Source: Ascidia mentula (lineage: Eukaryota > Chordata > Ascidiacea > Phlebobranchia > Ascidiidae). From it: DNA of 64,000 bases. The position numbers were made by a program, and so were the translations under genes. Of this stretch, positions 10,667 to 22,038 are shown in pieces. How positions within the stretch are numbered: position 1 is the first letter of the stretch; each line of letters opens with the position of its first letter. Under the pieces are notes generated by a model, which was not told the DNA's origin, searched no databases, and saw only the letters and a program-made list of their open reading frames with translations. The stretch spans positions 12,586,001-12,650,000 of the forward strand of contig OX387203.1 of assembly GCA_947561715.1 (NCBI GenBank), in the 5' to 3' direction.

Positions 10667-11140
10667 ATGAATAATTTTGATTTAGTTGTGATATTACTGC
10701 TAAATCAGCAAGTGATATTGTTAGTGGCACTGATGTACAACATTTTGTACCCCAGAAGGTAAGTTGGTGTGTATATTGGTTGCTCCAAAATGAACTTTAT
10801 GTGTCAAACAGAGTTGTTGCTATAACAAAAGCTGCATGCTGTTTACATAATTTTTTGCAGATCAAAAATAGGCAATGTGTGCGAAATGAAAAGTTCTATT
10901 GTACTGCTTCGTTTGTTGACCGAGAAGACAGAATGGGTGATGTAATTATGGGAGAATGGAGATCTGAAATGCAGAGTTATTCAAACTTCCAATCTATTGG
11001 TCGATCTATACAAATATGTTCCAATCTATACAAATATGTATACCAGAGGTGCTGCTGCAGTAGGAGACCATCACAAAGATTATTTCATTTCAGAGCATGG
11101 TGCACTGCCTTGGCAGAATGCTGCTGTAAATCGATCATAA
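10667..11140 (+). pseudogene. Harbinger transposase, first and last exons only
   Basis: The first exon (10667-10758) starts with an ATG, encodes a short hydrophobic leader (LLLNQQVILLVALMYNILY) and ends at a consensus donor, AG|gtaagt. The last exon (from about 10780) carries the KAACCLHNFLQIK block, typical of the C-terminal end of the DDE_Tnp_4 (Harbinger) catalytic domain. It then shifts frame near 11030 and ends in EHGALPWQNAAVNRS with TAA at 11138-11140. The central DDE region is absent, so the enzyme is dead. The frameshift sits at a 20-nt tandem duplication (ctatacaaatatgt at 11006 and again about 20 nt on). Confidence 0.8.
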
Positions 11141-11362
11141 TTGTTTTCAGTTGTTTTTTTCTATTCAGTGCATTATCTTGTTTGGTGTATATTTTTTTCT
11201 TTTTCACACTCAATAAATCACACAATTTCTTTGATCTGGTTTCATGTTTAGAAGTGAACAGAGAATACAGTGAGGTAACACATGGTGCATGACAATTTAA
11301 AATTGCTGGAATAGAAAAGTAGAAAAGAAAGAACCATTGAAGAATAAACAGTAAAAAACACA

Positions 11363-12313
11363 TTATGCATTGTCAATTAAATTAGCTCTTAGTAATGACA
11401 GATGCTCTGTAATTGCAGACATGGCCTCGTATGCCTTTTTTTTTGGCAGGCTTCTTAAGCTGCAAGCAACAAAATTTCCAAAGCCTGTAAATTCATCATC
11501 TTGTCCGGTGTTGGATGCTGTTAATTTTGAAATGCTTTCACTATTTTTGCGGAGCATGCTGCAAATGCTTTCCTGAAGCAGTATGAAATATATGAGTGGC
11601 ATAAATTACATTTCAACCTAAAAACACTAACCTGAAAATCCAATCGATCAGAGCGTTTCCGTTTCATGCCCTGCCTTGAAGTTGATGGCAGAGATGTACT
11701 TGGTGGGGTAGCTATATCTTCTTCCACCTCCACCTCCTCAAGTGTTATCTCCTCTGCAAACATCATTTGAATGTTTGTTTGAAATAATAAAAACACAAAT
11801 AAATATATATAAATACCTTGTTCTGGAACAGGTTCATCTTGTGTAAAATCAACCACACGTGTTGATGGTCGGGAAAAGTTTCCAACAGTCCTGCAACAAA
11901 CCATACTTGTTAGAAGTGCAATATATTTATAATTTAGCCTATACCAAAGTCACTCACATTTTATGCCTCAAATGATCCTGCAAAAAATTTTAATGCTTCA
12001 TAATGCTCCCATATTTGCAGGTTTTCAGCAGCAGCCCCACTCTTCCGTGCATTTTCAATTTTTCGCTTTTCTTTTGCAAAACGGTCTCTTAAGCTTTTCC
12101 ATCGTTTCATGCAATTCTCCACTGAATCAACAATTAATTAGTTGCTGGTCCAGACAACAACAGTACATTTATCCTACCTGACTGTCCAGTGCACTCACTA
12201 ATGTTCTTCCAAATATTTTCTTTTCGCTTCTGGTCTTTATATAGTTTGCTGCCAGAGTCATATATACATGGAGAATCATGTACCATCTGTATTAGCATTT
12301 CATTGAATTCCAT
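11363..12313 (-). CDS. Harbinger MADF-BESS DNA-binding protein (five exons)
   Basis: This is the accessory DNA-binding partner of Harbinger transposase; in this superfamily it takes the transposase into the nucleus and to the transposon ends. Exons, read on the minus strand, are 12313-12178, 12121-11958, 11890-11817, 11753-11632 and 11572-11363. Every intron has a GT donor and AG acceptor, and phases agree across all four junctions. Exons 1-2 encode a MADF (Myb/SANT-like) domain: MVHDSPCIYD, IWKNISECTGQS, then the CMKRWKSLRDRF block. Exon 4 has an acidic stretch and a basic KRKR segment. Exon 5 encodes a BESS-like tail (GNFVACSLRSLP...AMSAI). Exon 2 is one base too long, with the shift near a T/A run at about 11978, so this copy is probably inactive. 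The start could instead be at 12346. Confidence 0.8.
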
Positions 12314-12589
12314 TAATAAACTTTTAAACAAACAAACTGCAAACAAAATTTCTCCACCAAATATTAATCACAATTTAATTTATAAAATTTAATTGGTAAT
12401 CAGTATATTCATATGACTAAATAATGATGAAATAACAAAACAAGTGTCAAAACCATTAACTTTAACCAGAAAATTTACGCCAACTTACCACAAAACAATT
12501 AATTTACAAACAAAACTAGCTAAAATTGTCTGAAATAAGTCAAATAACCCACAAAAATAAGTTTCTGCAGGCAGCAGACCTACCAGCAA

Positions 12590-12750
12590 ACAAAGCGTCT
12601 GACGGAAAAGTTAAATCAGATTTAACTCCGCCGTCAGACGCTTCGAGCGAGAAAATCACGCCGTCACGGCATGACGCCGGCTGGTGTGAATCCCCCGCCG
12701 CTTCGAAACCGCGTCGCCAGCCGTTAACCGCGTCTGGTGTGAATCCCGCT
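12590..12750. repeat. Harbinger right terminal inverted repeat
   Basis: Mirror of the left end. Subterminal ctggtgtgaatccc blocks occur twice (about 12681 and 12733). An internal perfect stem, gcgtctgacgg with ccgtcagacgc (about 12595-12644), adds a hairpin. Confidence 0.8.
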
Positions 12751-12759
12751 TTATGAATA

Positions 12760-14179
12760 AAACAACGTGCCTTCGGAAAAAATTTCAAAGTTGCAGAAAA
12801 GCGTAACAAAGGCCTTGCTCAACATGTCCTATTCTTATTGAAACAATATTATTCACATTTTCTAATACATGTTCTTTTGACAGTAGCTTCAAAATAATTC
12901 AAACACAGAAATTGAAGTCGTTGAAAAGAAACAGGCGATGAGCAGCCACTAGTAAACAGCCAAGTTTTTTGCTTCAAGGGTTGGTGTTCGGGCAATTAAG
13001 CAAAATTATTTGTTCTTCAGTTTATTGGAGAGAGCTATCGAGTCTTAAGTCAGTTACCTCGGAGTCTTAATTTCTTGACTGGTAACGATCCTGTACAGTT
13101 ACTTACTACTGTCTTGCCATAAGGCACAGGTATTGCAGTGCAGTTACTTACTATTAAAACAAGGTTAAAAAAGAATTGACTCAAAAATTTGGTGTACATG
13201 TATTATATAGCCTATATTTATATGCGATGTTTGTGGAACTACTTAAAAACAGGAACCCTCAGTATGCAAGAACACCATCCCCAGCTGAAATCGCATCCAA
13301 AAGTCTGAAAAGTATCACATTTTATGACAATTTCTCGATCAGAAATATAACTACAATTTTCCTACTAAGGAAATTTATCAAAGCAGTTCTCATTTTGCTG
13401 GCATTTGATTCTGAAATTCTAAACATCTTCCTGGACTGACATGTGTTTTCTTTGGACACTGTTACTATAAAGTAATTGTCAAAAACTTGCCTACAAACTA
13501 TGCATACTTACTCTTAATCTGTTTTTACAGTCATTTGACTTACCAGACTTGGGGTACCATTTCAGTAAGACATTCTTTCTGTCTGCAAGAGAATTTGTAA
13601 GATGGCAATCCTGATATGGTGAATAATTATAGGTGCAAAAAGGTAGCACAGCCGCTTATTAGTGATGCTTATCATGATTGTGTGACTAATTGCACTATTG
13701 TTGCCAATATTAATTTTGCCTGCGTATCCATTTTTAGTTACTCTCTGTATCAGTTGAACTTTATTCTCAGTGAAGTTTTGGATTCAGTTTGGTTATATCA
13801 ACTGAATCCATGTTAGCAAGAATTGTGAACACAGTTGGGTGTGGAGCTGGGCCACCTTACACCAAATTTGCAGCTACCATAAGGAAAGAATTGTTCACAA
13901 ATACTTTGCAAAACAAGAGTGAAGTTGAAACAACTGGCCTAAATAATCAACCTTTTTATGCAACGACTCCAGTGCAGAGTAAGTCACATGGACTGTTCAG
14001 TTCACTAGAATCAAAGTAGTCTAGAATAGAGGGAGATTGTTTTCCAGTACTAGAGCATTTAATAATACTTCTAACGTGATCTTTTTGTAATCTTTACCGA
14101 TGCTCTCCTTGTATTTGACTAGAGTGAATGGCTCATTTGTTCAGACATAAGTAATAGAATTTTAAACCTTCGGATTCTG
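12760..14179. other. no gene recognised
   Basis: Contains short frames only (for example 13176-13439 and 13789-14019) with no recognisable domain. A small hairpin ggattcagt...actgaatcc lies at about 13780-13810. Confidence 0.5.
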
Positions 14180-14420
14180 GGGGATGAGTAATCCTGAGCT
14201 GGCCAAAGGCTTATGAAGTCCATACCTACCAAATAATCCCAAAAACGCTCACATGCCCACGTCACTGCTAATGCTGCCTTTTCAATTTGTGCATACCTTT
14301 TTCTCGGTTTCGTTCAATGATCTTAAACTGCACATGACAGGGCGCAGCAGTCTATCCGTTTGTCTGATCACCGCTCCCAATCCGTGGTAAGATTCATCAG
14401 TTGAAACCACAACTTATGAG
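14180..14420 (-). pseudogene. Ty3/gypsy RT-RNase H scrap
   Basis: The minus strand reads HGLGAVIRQTD, then EKRYAQIEKAALAVTWACE and DYLVGMDF. These are the junction of gypsy reverse transcriptase and RNase H (LGAvL.Q ... E.rYa.iEkEaLAivwa.e.f..Yl.G). It is related to the Mag-like element at 55-62 kb, which has the same blocks, but is a different and older copy. No LTRs are near it. Confidence 0.8.
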
Positions 14421-15490
14421 GTGACAACGCTTTTCCAAAATTTGCGACGTACCGGTATTTAGAAATTTTGGACGCCCAGCGTGTAATTTGGATCAGCAGC
14501 TTGTTTCTCTTCCACGGACATGATAAAAAGTAATGACAACCTCACATGGTATAAGATATGGGTCAGTAAAATGAACATGCAAAACAGTACCATAAAATAG
14601 AGATACTTAAAGCAAGCATCACATTAGTGCCGGTCTATAACAGTAGTAAAAATATCAGAAACTACATCTTATCATACCTTCTTTCACAATTATCTCAATA
14701 GTCATACTACTTGTCTCTAATTTATGCGTTTTCCTCTCTTGTGTGCAGTCCTTGCAACGGATGCACTGTCACCAATCTTCAATTGTGCTTTTCTTTGCTG
14801 TAACAGAATGAATAGACCTTTAAAAAACTTGTTTCTTCTTTTTCGGTTTTCTCTAAAATCTCCCTGACTGCAACACTTAACAAAATTGTAGCTTTTATTG
14901 ATTTTCTTTTTCTCTGGCCTTCTCCGTATATCTTGTATTGATTGATGTCATTTACTGTGCAGTTTTGGGGCTCAGCAACAGTTAAAAGAATCGCAGGATT
15001 TGATTTACTGAAGCAAAAAATATGAGTCTCAATCGGGTCTTAACAATATTATTTATGATCGATGGGAATCCTATTTGATTAGCGCATTTGACAATAGATC
15101 GCACGTGAGTTCTAATTGTTGTTTTCCTAACCTGACTTTACTTGAAACTTGATGCAAAGTGAATTTACGAACTGAGGTGAGCACAGTACAGCTTCGCTGC
15201 CCCGCTCCACCTCAGCTAAACGCACACGGAACGTCACATTATTTTGAACCGGAGAGAAACAAAGCGAACGAAGGATTTTGAAAAGAAGGACTAACGGTCA
15301 GCGAACAGTTATTTTAAGCTGGCCAATAAAAACACAGCTGTTGCTATACATTTTAAAATGAGATGCTGGACAAGACGCTACCTATAGAATGCCTTTACAC
15401 AAAAAACCCATAGAAAGAGATTCCGGATGTTGATGACGAAACAGGCATATTTTATTGCTAATACTGCTCTTCTGGCAAACTTTATTGTAT

Positions 15491-15547
15491 TTACGTTTCT
15501 CGACGTTTCGGCTATTATGCAACAGCCTTCATCAGGAGGAAGTATCT
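15491..15547 (-). ncRNA. hammerhead ribozyme motif of a Penelope-like element
   Basis: On the minus strand the core CTGATGA (15535-15529) is followed by a stem II hairpin (GGCTG...TAGCC) and GAAAC (15509-15505). A minimal palindromic stem III (ACGT) and a GTC cleavage triplet follow, with predicted cleavage after 15502. Three base pairs of stem I form next to the core. Very short palindromic stem III hammerheads are known from pseudo-LTRs of Penelope-like elements and may act as dimers. Self-cleavage is inferred from the motif only. Confidence 0.8.
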
Positions 15548-15559
15548 AAGTTTAGCACA

Positions 15560-17030
15560 GCGGACACATTTAAGGCACATAAACACGAACACACCTGCAC
15601 AATATACTTATCACTAACCGTTCATCGGCATAATTTTTCTCTAGCAAGTGTCGGTACACTGGTGGAAACAGAGTTTGTTTCTTGTCATTGAGTGATGACG
15701 CATGCGTATTGATCGTTCTCGTAAAGTCCACCGCATGTCATTTACCACAAGCTAACCCAAATTAGTTGGAAACTGAAACAGACCTTCCTGGATTTGCATT
15801 CTATGACTGGTGCGCGGTAGCAAAGACAATATTATAACATCACCTGGAGGCGAGTTGCAGACCGTCTAAATCAACAGAACCTTTGTTTGATTTGATGGGT
15901 TAATACGTTTAATAAAATGTTCCAACCAATTGTAGAAAATTTCGTTTCATCCATCCTTCCCCTGTAACAAACTAATCCAATTTGTAACTCATTTGTACAC
16001 AAGTCCCATAACTGGCAGGAAAACATGGTTACACGAGGTGTACCACTAACACAAAATACCAACCCACTGACGGCAATGACGTAAGGGGTTGGTGTAATTG
16101 ATACTCATCCTTCAAACAAAGAATATAATTGTAGTAGGGTGCTGTTTTAAACCACAATGGTTGCTGGTAATTGATCAATATTTTCAATCCCAGAAGTTTC
16201 AAAAAAAGGCCATTGTAGCAAAACGGTTTGTACCGAAGAATTTTCATTTATTAATTCACGTTGCATGGAGTATGTCTGCTTCGTGAGAGTTTTAACATGT
16301 TTCACATCCCGATCGGACTTTGGAGAAACAAATTTTTTATACAAACACATGTCAAATCAAAATATTGATGATTTGTGAAAACAACAAGCAAACACACTTG
16401 TAAATTCGATGCAATCGTGGTGGTAAGAAGTATATGCGGTTAATAAATTGTTGATCACTCCTTCAAATAATAACGAAATTGAGAGCCCAATATTGCGACT
16501 TATTTTACATTACGGGTTTTATGTTAATTTCCGAACGTTTACGTGATACCGGATTCCAACGGTTTGAATCGTCTGCTTTTGCCCCCTTTTTTGCAATACT
16601 TTCGTTCTGAAAGACAATTGACTTAAGCTTGCTCTTCGACAACTTGCTTTCTGACAAAATTAGTAATATCTTCAAGATCGGACGGAGTGTGAAATACATC
16701 GGAAATGTCGACATAAATACCAACATGATTACGTTGTCGATGGTAACCCGAAGTTGTGAATGCAGCTCCATAATAAACAATAAACATCAAAGCATTGGTT
16801 TGACTTTTGCATGGGGTTTTTATATTGGAAGACGAAGCTGGGCGTTTTCGGAAGGAACACTGCTGGAAAAAAAGAACGTTGACTTCTTTCCACGCCTCTC
16901 TCGTATTTTAGCTACATGTCTTGCTCTTTTTCGGTGCGAGCTTGGAGGTTTATATAATGTGTAGTTACAGAATAAACACACTGTATAACTATATGATTGA
17001 CTGAAATGTTGCCAGAACAACTGTCTGTCC
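15560..17030. other. probable PLE-derived or non-coding sequence
   Basis: Lies between two hammerhead motifs of the same orientation. The open frames are short and on both strands, and I recognise no RT or endonuclease motif. It may be remnants of more than one pseudo-LTR. Confidence 0.4.
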
Positions 17031-17034
17031 ACGC

Positions 17035-17090
17035 TTTTAATTTTATAAAACATGTTTCGCTTTTTAATAAAGCATCTTCAGTTCAATGAA
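17035..17090 (-). ncRNA. second hammerhead ribozyme motif (PLE type)
   Basis: The minus strand carries CTGAAGA (17081-17075), a stem II hairpin GCTTT...AAAGC, then GAAA (17058-17055), a palindromic stem III (ACATGT) and a T at the cleavage position (17049). All invariant core bases (CUGANGA, GAAA) are present. The sequence outside the core differs from the motif at 15.5 kb, so it comes from another PLE family. Confidence 0.78.
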
Positions 17091-17151
17091 AGGAAGAAAC
17101 AATGACTATTATTTGAAACAGTTCCTTTCGAATGCCATTGTTCCTTAGTAT

Positions 17152-17688
17152 TGATTAGTTCATTTGTTTGCAGCGCGCTGGAAGGGTAAAAACTGTAATA
17201 TTCTGTAAATGTTGCAGTAAATAGAGCTGTTGATTAGAAAACGTAAGTGCTTGCTATTGTTTATTTTTGGCTGTGTTGTGATCGCTGATTTTTCATAGAA
17301 AACCGTCGTCAGTTGTGCCGGGCGTTAAGTGTACATAGAGAAGTTTCCAACTGTTTCTAACTGAAAAAGGGTGGATTATATTGTAGCAGCAAATCACCAC
17401 AAGAGAAAATAGTGAAGAGCAGTTCCAATCGTTGCACCGTTCTTTACAGGAATCGTATATCCGTACAGTCCTAAGCCCTTACAAACGAAAGATATAAGTT
17501 TCTTGCGGATCATTTGAACGGGGATGAAATTGATGAATCTTCACGGGATTTAATTAGACGACTGGCTGCTGAAAAACAGGAGTTTGACGTCTGGGTTGAT
17601 GATTGGACAGAGACCCGGTCTGATTCACCTTTGCTTTTCGCCAGGACTTCAAACAAATCGACTTGGCGCCGGACGTTCAGAGTCCACA
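17152..17688 (+). mobile_element. BEL/Pao element, internally deleted (copy 1)
   Basis: The 5' LTR runs 17152-17335, beginning TGATTAGT and ending gtgtaca. A gag start homologous to the copy at 25.7 kb follows (same gagcagttccaatcgtt block), then an abrupt jump to the last bases of the 3' LTR (ggacgttcagagtccaca, ending 17688). Most of gag and all of pol are deleted. Unit U1 starts at the next base, as in U3 and U4. Confidence 0.75.
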
Positions 17689-18676
17689 CTTACATTTAAT
17701 GTTCTAACATTGTTAATATGTCATAAAAGTTAAATTTCTTACATTTTTCAAAACTTGTTTCGATACAAACGCAGCTTCATCCAGTTTTACCGTACTGAGG
17801 TAGAAACAGTACATATGTTCCAAATATAAACCAAGCAAAGACATCGAGATAATACTAGAGTAAATCATCGCTCATCATCAAGCACACACAAAACTCTGGG
17901 ATGTGTTTTCGAACTTCCCCATGCAAACCAAATTGTGCGTTTCCACTTGACTAACCTCGCGCTTACGTGATATGCTCTTATCTACATTCCAGCACCAGTT
18001 TTTTAATCACGAAGGTGGTAACCTGTATTTTAAACAAATGTACAACTAGATGGAATCAGGAAAAAAGTGATGCGCATTGAATAACATTCGCACGAATTTA
18101 ACAAATTTATATTTCTATGTTAAATTTGAGGACAAAGTTAACGCAAAACAATTTATCCAAGATGGGTTTTCCCAACCACCTCACTTACGGATAACAATAC
18201 TATTGCACGAACAAAGCTTTGGATTCTTTACATCTTCTTTCAAACCAAGTAGAACGGTGTAACATCGACATTCTCCACATGACTTACAGCGCGTGACGTA
18301 CGCAAAGGTAACAAACGCAACGTCATCTACGCTTCAAAGCATCTCCCCCAGTGTATCCGAGATTTGTTTAACAATGAAGTTTTATTTTCATCTTGTAATA
18401 ATTTACATGTTTGTAGAGTCTAATATGTTCATCTCATTGTGTTAAACCAGATATTAATGATAAAAATTCTGGTCCACATAAACAATGTGTTCAAAATCCT
18501 CAGTTATTTGTTAACAAACCTCCTGCGTTACGCGCAAACAAAAATTCTCATCAAGTGATCCATAGCGTTACGCGCAAGCCAGGAAGCTACCATTTATGCC
18601 AACACTGGCGTTCGTATTTTGCAATGCTCGACCACAATAAATTAGTCTACACTCCAAAATTCTAACGTAACAAGTT

Positions 18677-18773
18677 TGTGTATTATCTCTATGTATATGT
18701 AACATTGCTCGACAAAACGCACGACCTTCTCATAATCTTCCTCTTTCAAATGCTTCAACTTTACGTTTTTCAT
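18677..18773 (-). pseudogene. GNAT N-terminal scrap (U1)
   Basis: From an ATG at 18773 the minus strand reads KLKHLKEEDYEKVVRFVEQC, close to residues 34-53 of the complete GNAT ORFs, then stops about 32 codons in. Every unit has this scrap just 3' of its full GNAT gene (also 30697-30796, 37877-37976, 50888-50987). A second GNAT copy therefore stood in tandem before the unit was amplified. Confidence 0.8.
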
Positions 18774-19039
18774 TGTGTAAAATAATGACAAACTCCACGA
18801 GCAATAATACATACAAAAGTCAAGTCAGACAAGCAATTGAAAAAAAGCATTCTTTACAGAAATTGTGCTGCGCGAATATAAATTCGTTTGGTTCAAAATA
18901 AATTAGGACACATTTACATGATACAACACAAGAAAAGCGTGCTCTACTGCAACTGCTGGCGACTTGACATAATAGCTCACAGTTTTGCTTACAAAAGTAT
19001 TTTATAGTTAATTGCAGCTTCAGTTTCGTTTTCTTGTTC

Positions 19040-19480
19040 ATTCGGAAAAACCTTCATGACCAATCCAGGTGGTTGGAAAAATTCTTGTATTTTACCGACT
19101 TGACCCTTATGTAGCCATTTGAATTGAAAAGGCGGCGGGCGTAATGAGATGTGCAGGATGCCACGATAAAATTATGATTCCAATGAAACAAAAGCTTTTC
19201 TAATTCTTTAAGCAGTCGCCGAGCAAGACCAATATTTCCGTATTCTGGTCTAACACCCATGGGACCCAAATGAACATACGACTTGGGATTCAAGCTTCTA
19301 CAAAATTCTTCCTGTACCTCGTCGTAAAACTTCAATATCCCCACGATTTGTTCGGTCGGGTTGACACCGAGATCCTTTAAAATTTAACTTCAGCGACATA
19401 ATCTTGGTTTATGCGACTCATCAACAATCCAAGAGGCCTTTGTCGATGTACCTTGGCCACAAAATCCCCGTGAAACCGAA
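19040..19480 (-). pseudogene. GNAT N-acetyltransferase pseudogene (U1)
   Basis: The C-terminal half (19344 downward) is recognisable: YVHLGPMGVRPEYGN, then GLARRLLKELEKL and FIVASCTSHYARRLF. A short insertion near 19080 disturbs the tail. The N-terminal part is largely deleted or scrambled upstream of 19390. Compared with the 248-aa copies this is the most diverged member and cannot make a full enzyme. Confidence 0.85.
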
Positions 19481-19974
19481 AACCTCACCGGGAGCAGATC
19501 TCGCTCTGATTTATTGCGAAAAGTGGCTCGGGCAGTGAAGTCTTTAAACCTAATGATAAGAGTATGTACCAGTTTCTTTTGCACTAATGTGACGAACATA
19601 TACGGTAGGTATTGCTGGGTGACGATTTCTGATTCTTACCGCGCCACTGAGATCCTCGAAATCACTGTTCCGCACAACAGACAAAAACACGGTAGAATTC
19701 TGCGAAAGCTTGACACAAGGTAAATAATACTAGAAAAGGTAAATGAGACAAACTATTGGGACGGGATCATATATAACTATAACGGCTATTGTGCCAATTT
19801 AAGCGAACCTCCGGTATCGATTGTTAATGTATAAAACTAGTAATAAAAGTGCGATCTCTGATCACTCTTCTAGAGCAAGGTTCTTCAATTGGAGCGATTT
19901 CAGGTTTTTGTAGATTTGGGGGGCGAATATATAATGAAGCAACAAGCCTCAGATTGAAGTCAGCAGATTTTATT

Positions 19975-20020
19975 GTAAAAAAATCGATTTCGCTTATGTA
20001 AGCATCGTCAGTTTCTGCAA
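19975..20020 (-). ncRNA. third hammerhead ribozyme motif (PLE pseudo-LTR of unit U)
   Basis: The minus strand shows CTGACGA (20011-20005), stem II GCTTA-CAT-AAGC, GAAA (19991-19988), a palindromic stem III (ATCGAT) and T at the cleavage site (19982). The flanks can pair as an A/U-rich stem I. It sits downstream of where the GIY-YIG endonuclease lies in later units, as expected for a 3' pseudo-LTR. The same region of U2, U3, U4 and U4' has lost the CUGANGA strand. Confidence 0.78.
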
Positions 20021-20368
20021 AAATTACAAAGCAATAAAATGCACACAAAAAACTCCCTTGAGAGTGTGGTATTTCGATCTTACTAGACTTATCACCATGT
20101 CATGTATGATGATACGGCAGTCTAGCCATATCTCCCCCATTGTTATTATCCTAGGGTGTGTAAGGAAATGTAACATCGGTCAAAGATAGATTGTCGTGCA
20201 TAAATCATCTCTGATATCATGCTTATACAATGCTAGAGATCACAGGTATTACCCCTATATCTTTCTTCATCCACGCTCGATTCAGTCACACTAAACATGT
20301 TAGGCATACAGTGAAATTTATTCACATACAGTTTTGTGAAACGAAATTAGATATGACTGCAAATACAC

Positions 20369-21783
20369 TCAGTCTGAGGCACTTGATGAAAGACTATCAT
20401 CAGATGACACATATTTATCTGTATCAGCAAAGGAAACAGATGTTGCTGTATCGCCAGTGGATGTGGATGTTCCTCTGTCATGAGATTGTTCTGTATTATG
20501 ACTCTCATCATTGTTCCATCCCTTGGCCTCTTTCTTATTTTTCCTCCATCCCAATCTGCAGCACCTGACAGTGTAACCGAAATTAGCTTCTCTCTAACTC
20601 CGCACTAACGGCCTATCGCCAAGACCTGGAGTCACACGACCAAGGTGGCTAGAAATGGTAAAAGTACGGATAAAACAACGGTTGTTTTTTTTCACAATAA
20701 GGACTTTCACTGCACATATAGCGTTCACAACAATTACTTCTCGCCACAATAGAAACAGTGCTTTTCGCTTATTATTTCTAGAAATAATTACAAATATATT
20801 ACAAAAAGGTGAGTGTAAGTAAACAAAGAAAAACATGTGAGTAAAAGTGAAAATACAAAAAGAAATAAAGCGTGTGAAAAACAAAACGATATTCCGTGAG
20901 GTGATCACCTCAAAGACGGCGCTTGACTCGATAACATTTATGCTTTTATCGGTGCTCATACCATTTTGTTTCTTTCGCACATGTTCATCTGCGTGATTGC
21001 TTTTCGCCACTAAAAAAGTTTTTATTTTGTGTTGTGCTAAGCCAATAAAGTTTGGGATGCACTGCGGTAAGTCACATTTTTTAATTACCTTCATGTTCTC
21101 CATGGTAACCTCCAATTCCTGTTCTTCTTTAGCTGGTTTGAAATTAATTACCAAAGGTGCGGCTTTTGTTTCCTTGTTTACCAACTTAGCCAGTTGATTT
21201 TCCATTGCAATGAGCTTCACTTGAATGGAGTGCAACTCATTTGAGTTTTTTATGACCATATGAAAAATGTTGGCTAAATGATCTTGTTCCACCTTTCTTC
21301 TTTTTTTTCGAGGCGACATCTTTTTCGGAATAGCAAATGGTCTGAAACAGAGTTTACCGGCTTTAATTTTATTTTGCATTTGGGCATACCTTGGTGGTGA
21401 ACTGGCAAAGATTTTTGGCAGAAGGAGAGGTGGTACCATTACATTGTCGTCACTCTCTGAAAATAATGACTCTATTTCTTTTGTAGTGTATGCTTTTGTT
21501 GCGCAGCGATCGTATGAATCTGAAAAAATATGGTACTAGATTCACATTAAATACAAGCTCTCCTACTTCACCCTCATTTGGCCACTTGTTTGTCGTTCAA
21601 CATCCATTTTTTATAAACAATATCAGTCTTCCCGATCCTTTTGCGAACTGTGTGTGAACCATTTCTATTGCAACAAACTTCTTCTTGTACGGTAGTAGAA
21701 CACATTTTGTAACACAACAGTCTAATACAAATGACTCTAATTGTGAGCTTCAAAAATTCAAAAAAAAAAGTGACGAACTTCAA
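20369..21783 (-). pseudogene. second ORF of CACTA-like element (exon pieces)
   Basis: The longest frame (21439-20594) starts with a Pro-rich stretch, then a basic PRKKRRKVEQ segment and a helical region (HMVIKNSNELHSIQVKLIAM). An AG acceptor near 21517 would extend it upstream through FSESDD. A GT donor after MENMK near 21090 would end the exon, making the rest intron. Further pieces lie at 21783-21574 and at 20554-20369, the last being Ser/Asp-rich. The matching region of the second relic carries a WP-rich module often found with this transposase. Function is unknown; DNA binding is possible given the basic segment. Confidence 0.45.
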
Positions 21784-22038
21784 AAATTCCTACATGGGTC
21801 GAGCAAACAGGCGACGTAAAAAATGGTTGGAAACTCTCATATTTTCTCACTATGAAATATTTGCACGAAGATTTGACACAAATATGAACAACATGTGCAA
21901 TCACACTTCCAACTTTAATAGCAATCACTGTACAGTCTTGCCTTTTTGTAATAAACATCATTTTCAAAATTAGGCATTGGTATGGTAGTAATTGCTTTTG
22001 AAACAGAACTGACTCCACCCTTTTTTAACTTGTGACGG

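Larger units (their letters stand above)
10378..12750. mobile_element. PIF/Harbinger transposon (internally deleted)
   Basis: The GC-rich ends are inverted repeats: after an AGGG start the left end carries cacaccagacgcggtt (10389-10404) and the right end carries aaccgcgtctggtgtg (12725-12740). A second, subterminal copy of the caccag / ttcgaagcgg block lies inside each end. TTA flanks both sides (10375-10377 and 12751-12753), the 3-bp Harbinger target duplication. Inside are a plus-strand transposase remnant and a minus-strand MADF-BESS gene, the classic convergent two-gene Harbinger layout. The transposase has lost its central exons. Confidence 0.88.
17689..20065. repeat. composite repeat unit U, copy 1 (oldest, deleted)
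   Basis: Collinear with 29655-34000, 36504-40200 and 49515-54040 but more diverged and missing several blocks. It includes the short plus-strand frame (18077-18262), the GNAT 5' scrap (18677-18773), a broken GNAT gene (19040-19480) and the PLE pseudo-LTR (about 19530-20060) with a complete hammerhead core. Similarity stops near 20065. Confidence 0.85.

Noticed and set aside
12526..12809. Open frames on both strands within the Harbinger right end
   Set aside because: They are produced by the GC-rich terminal repeat and its hairpin, not by a gene.
16280..16320. Another possible hammerhead (GAAACATGTT on the minus strand)
   Set aside because: GAAA and a palindromic stem III are present, but no CUGANGA strand or stem II can be formed upstream.
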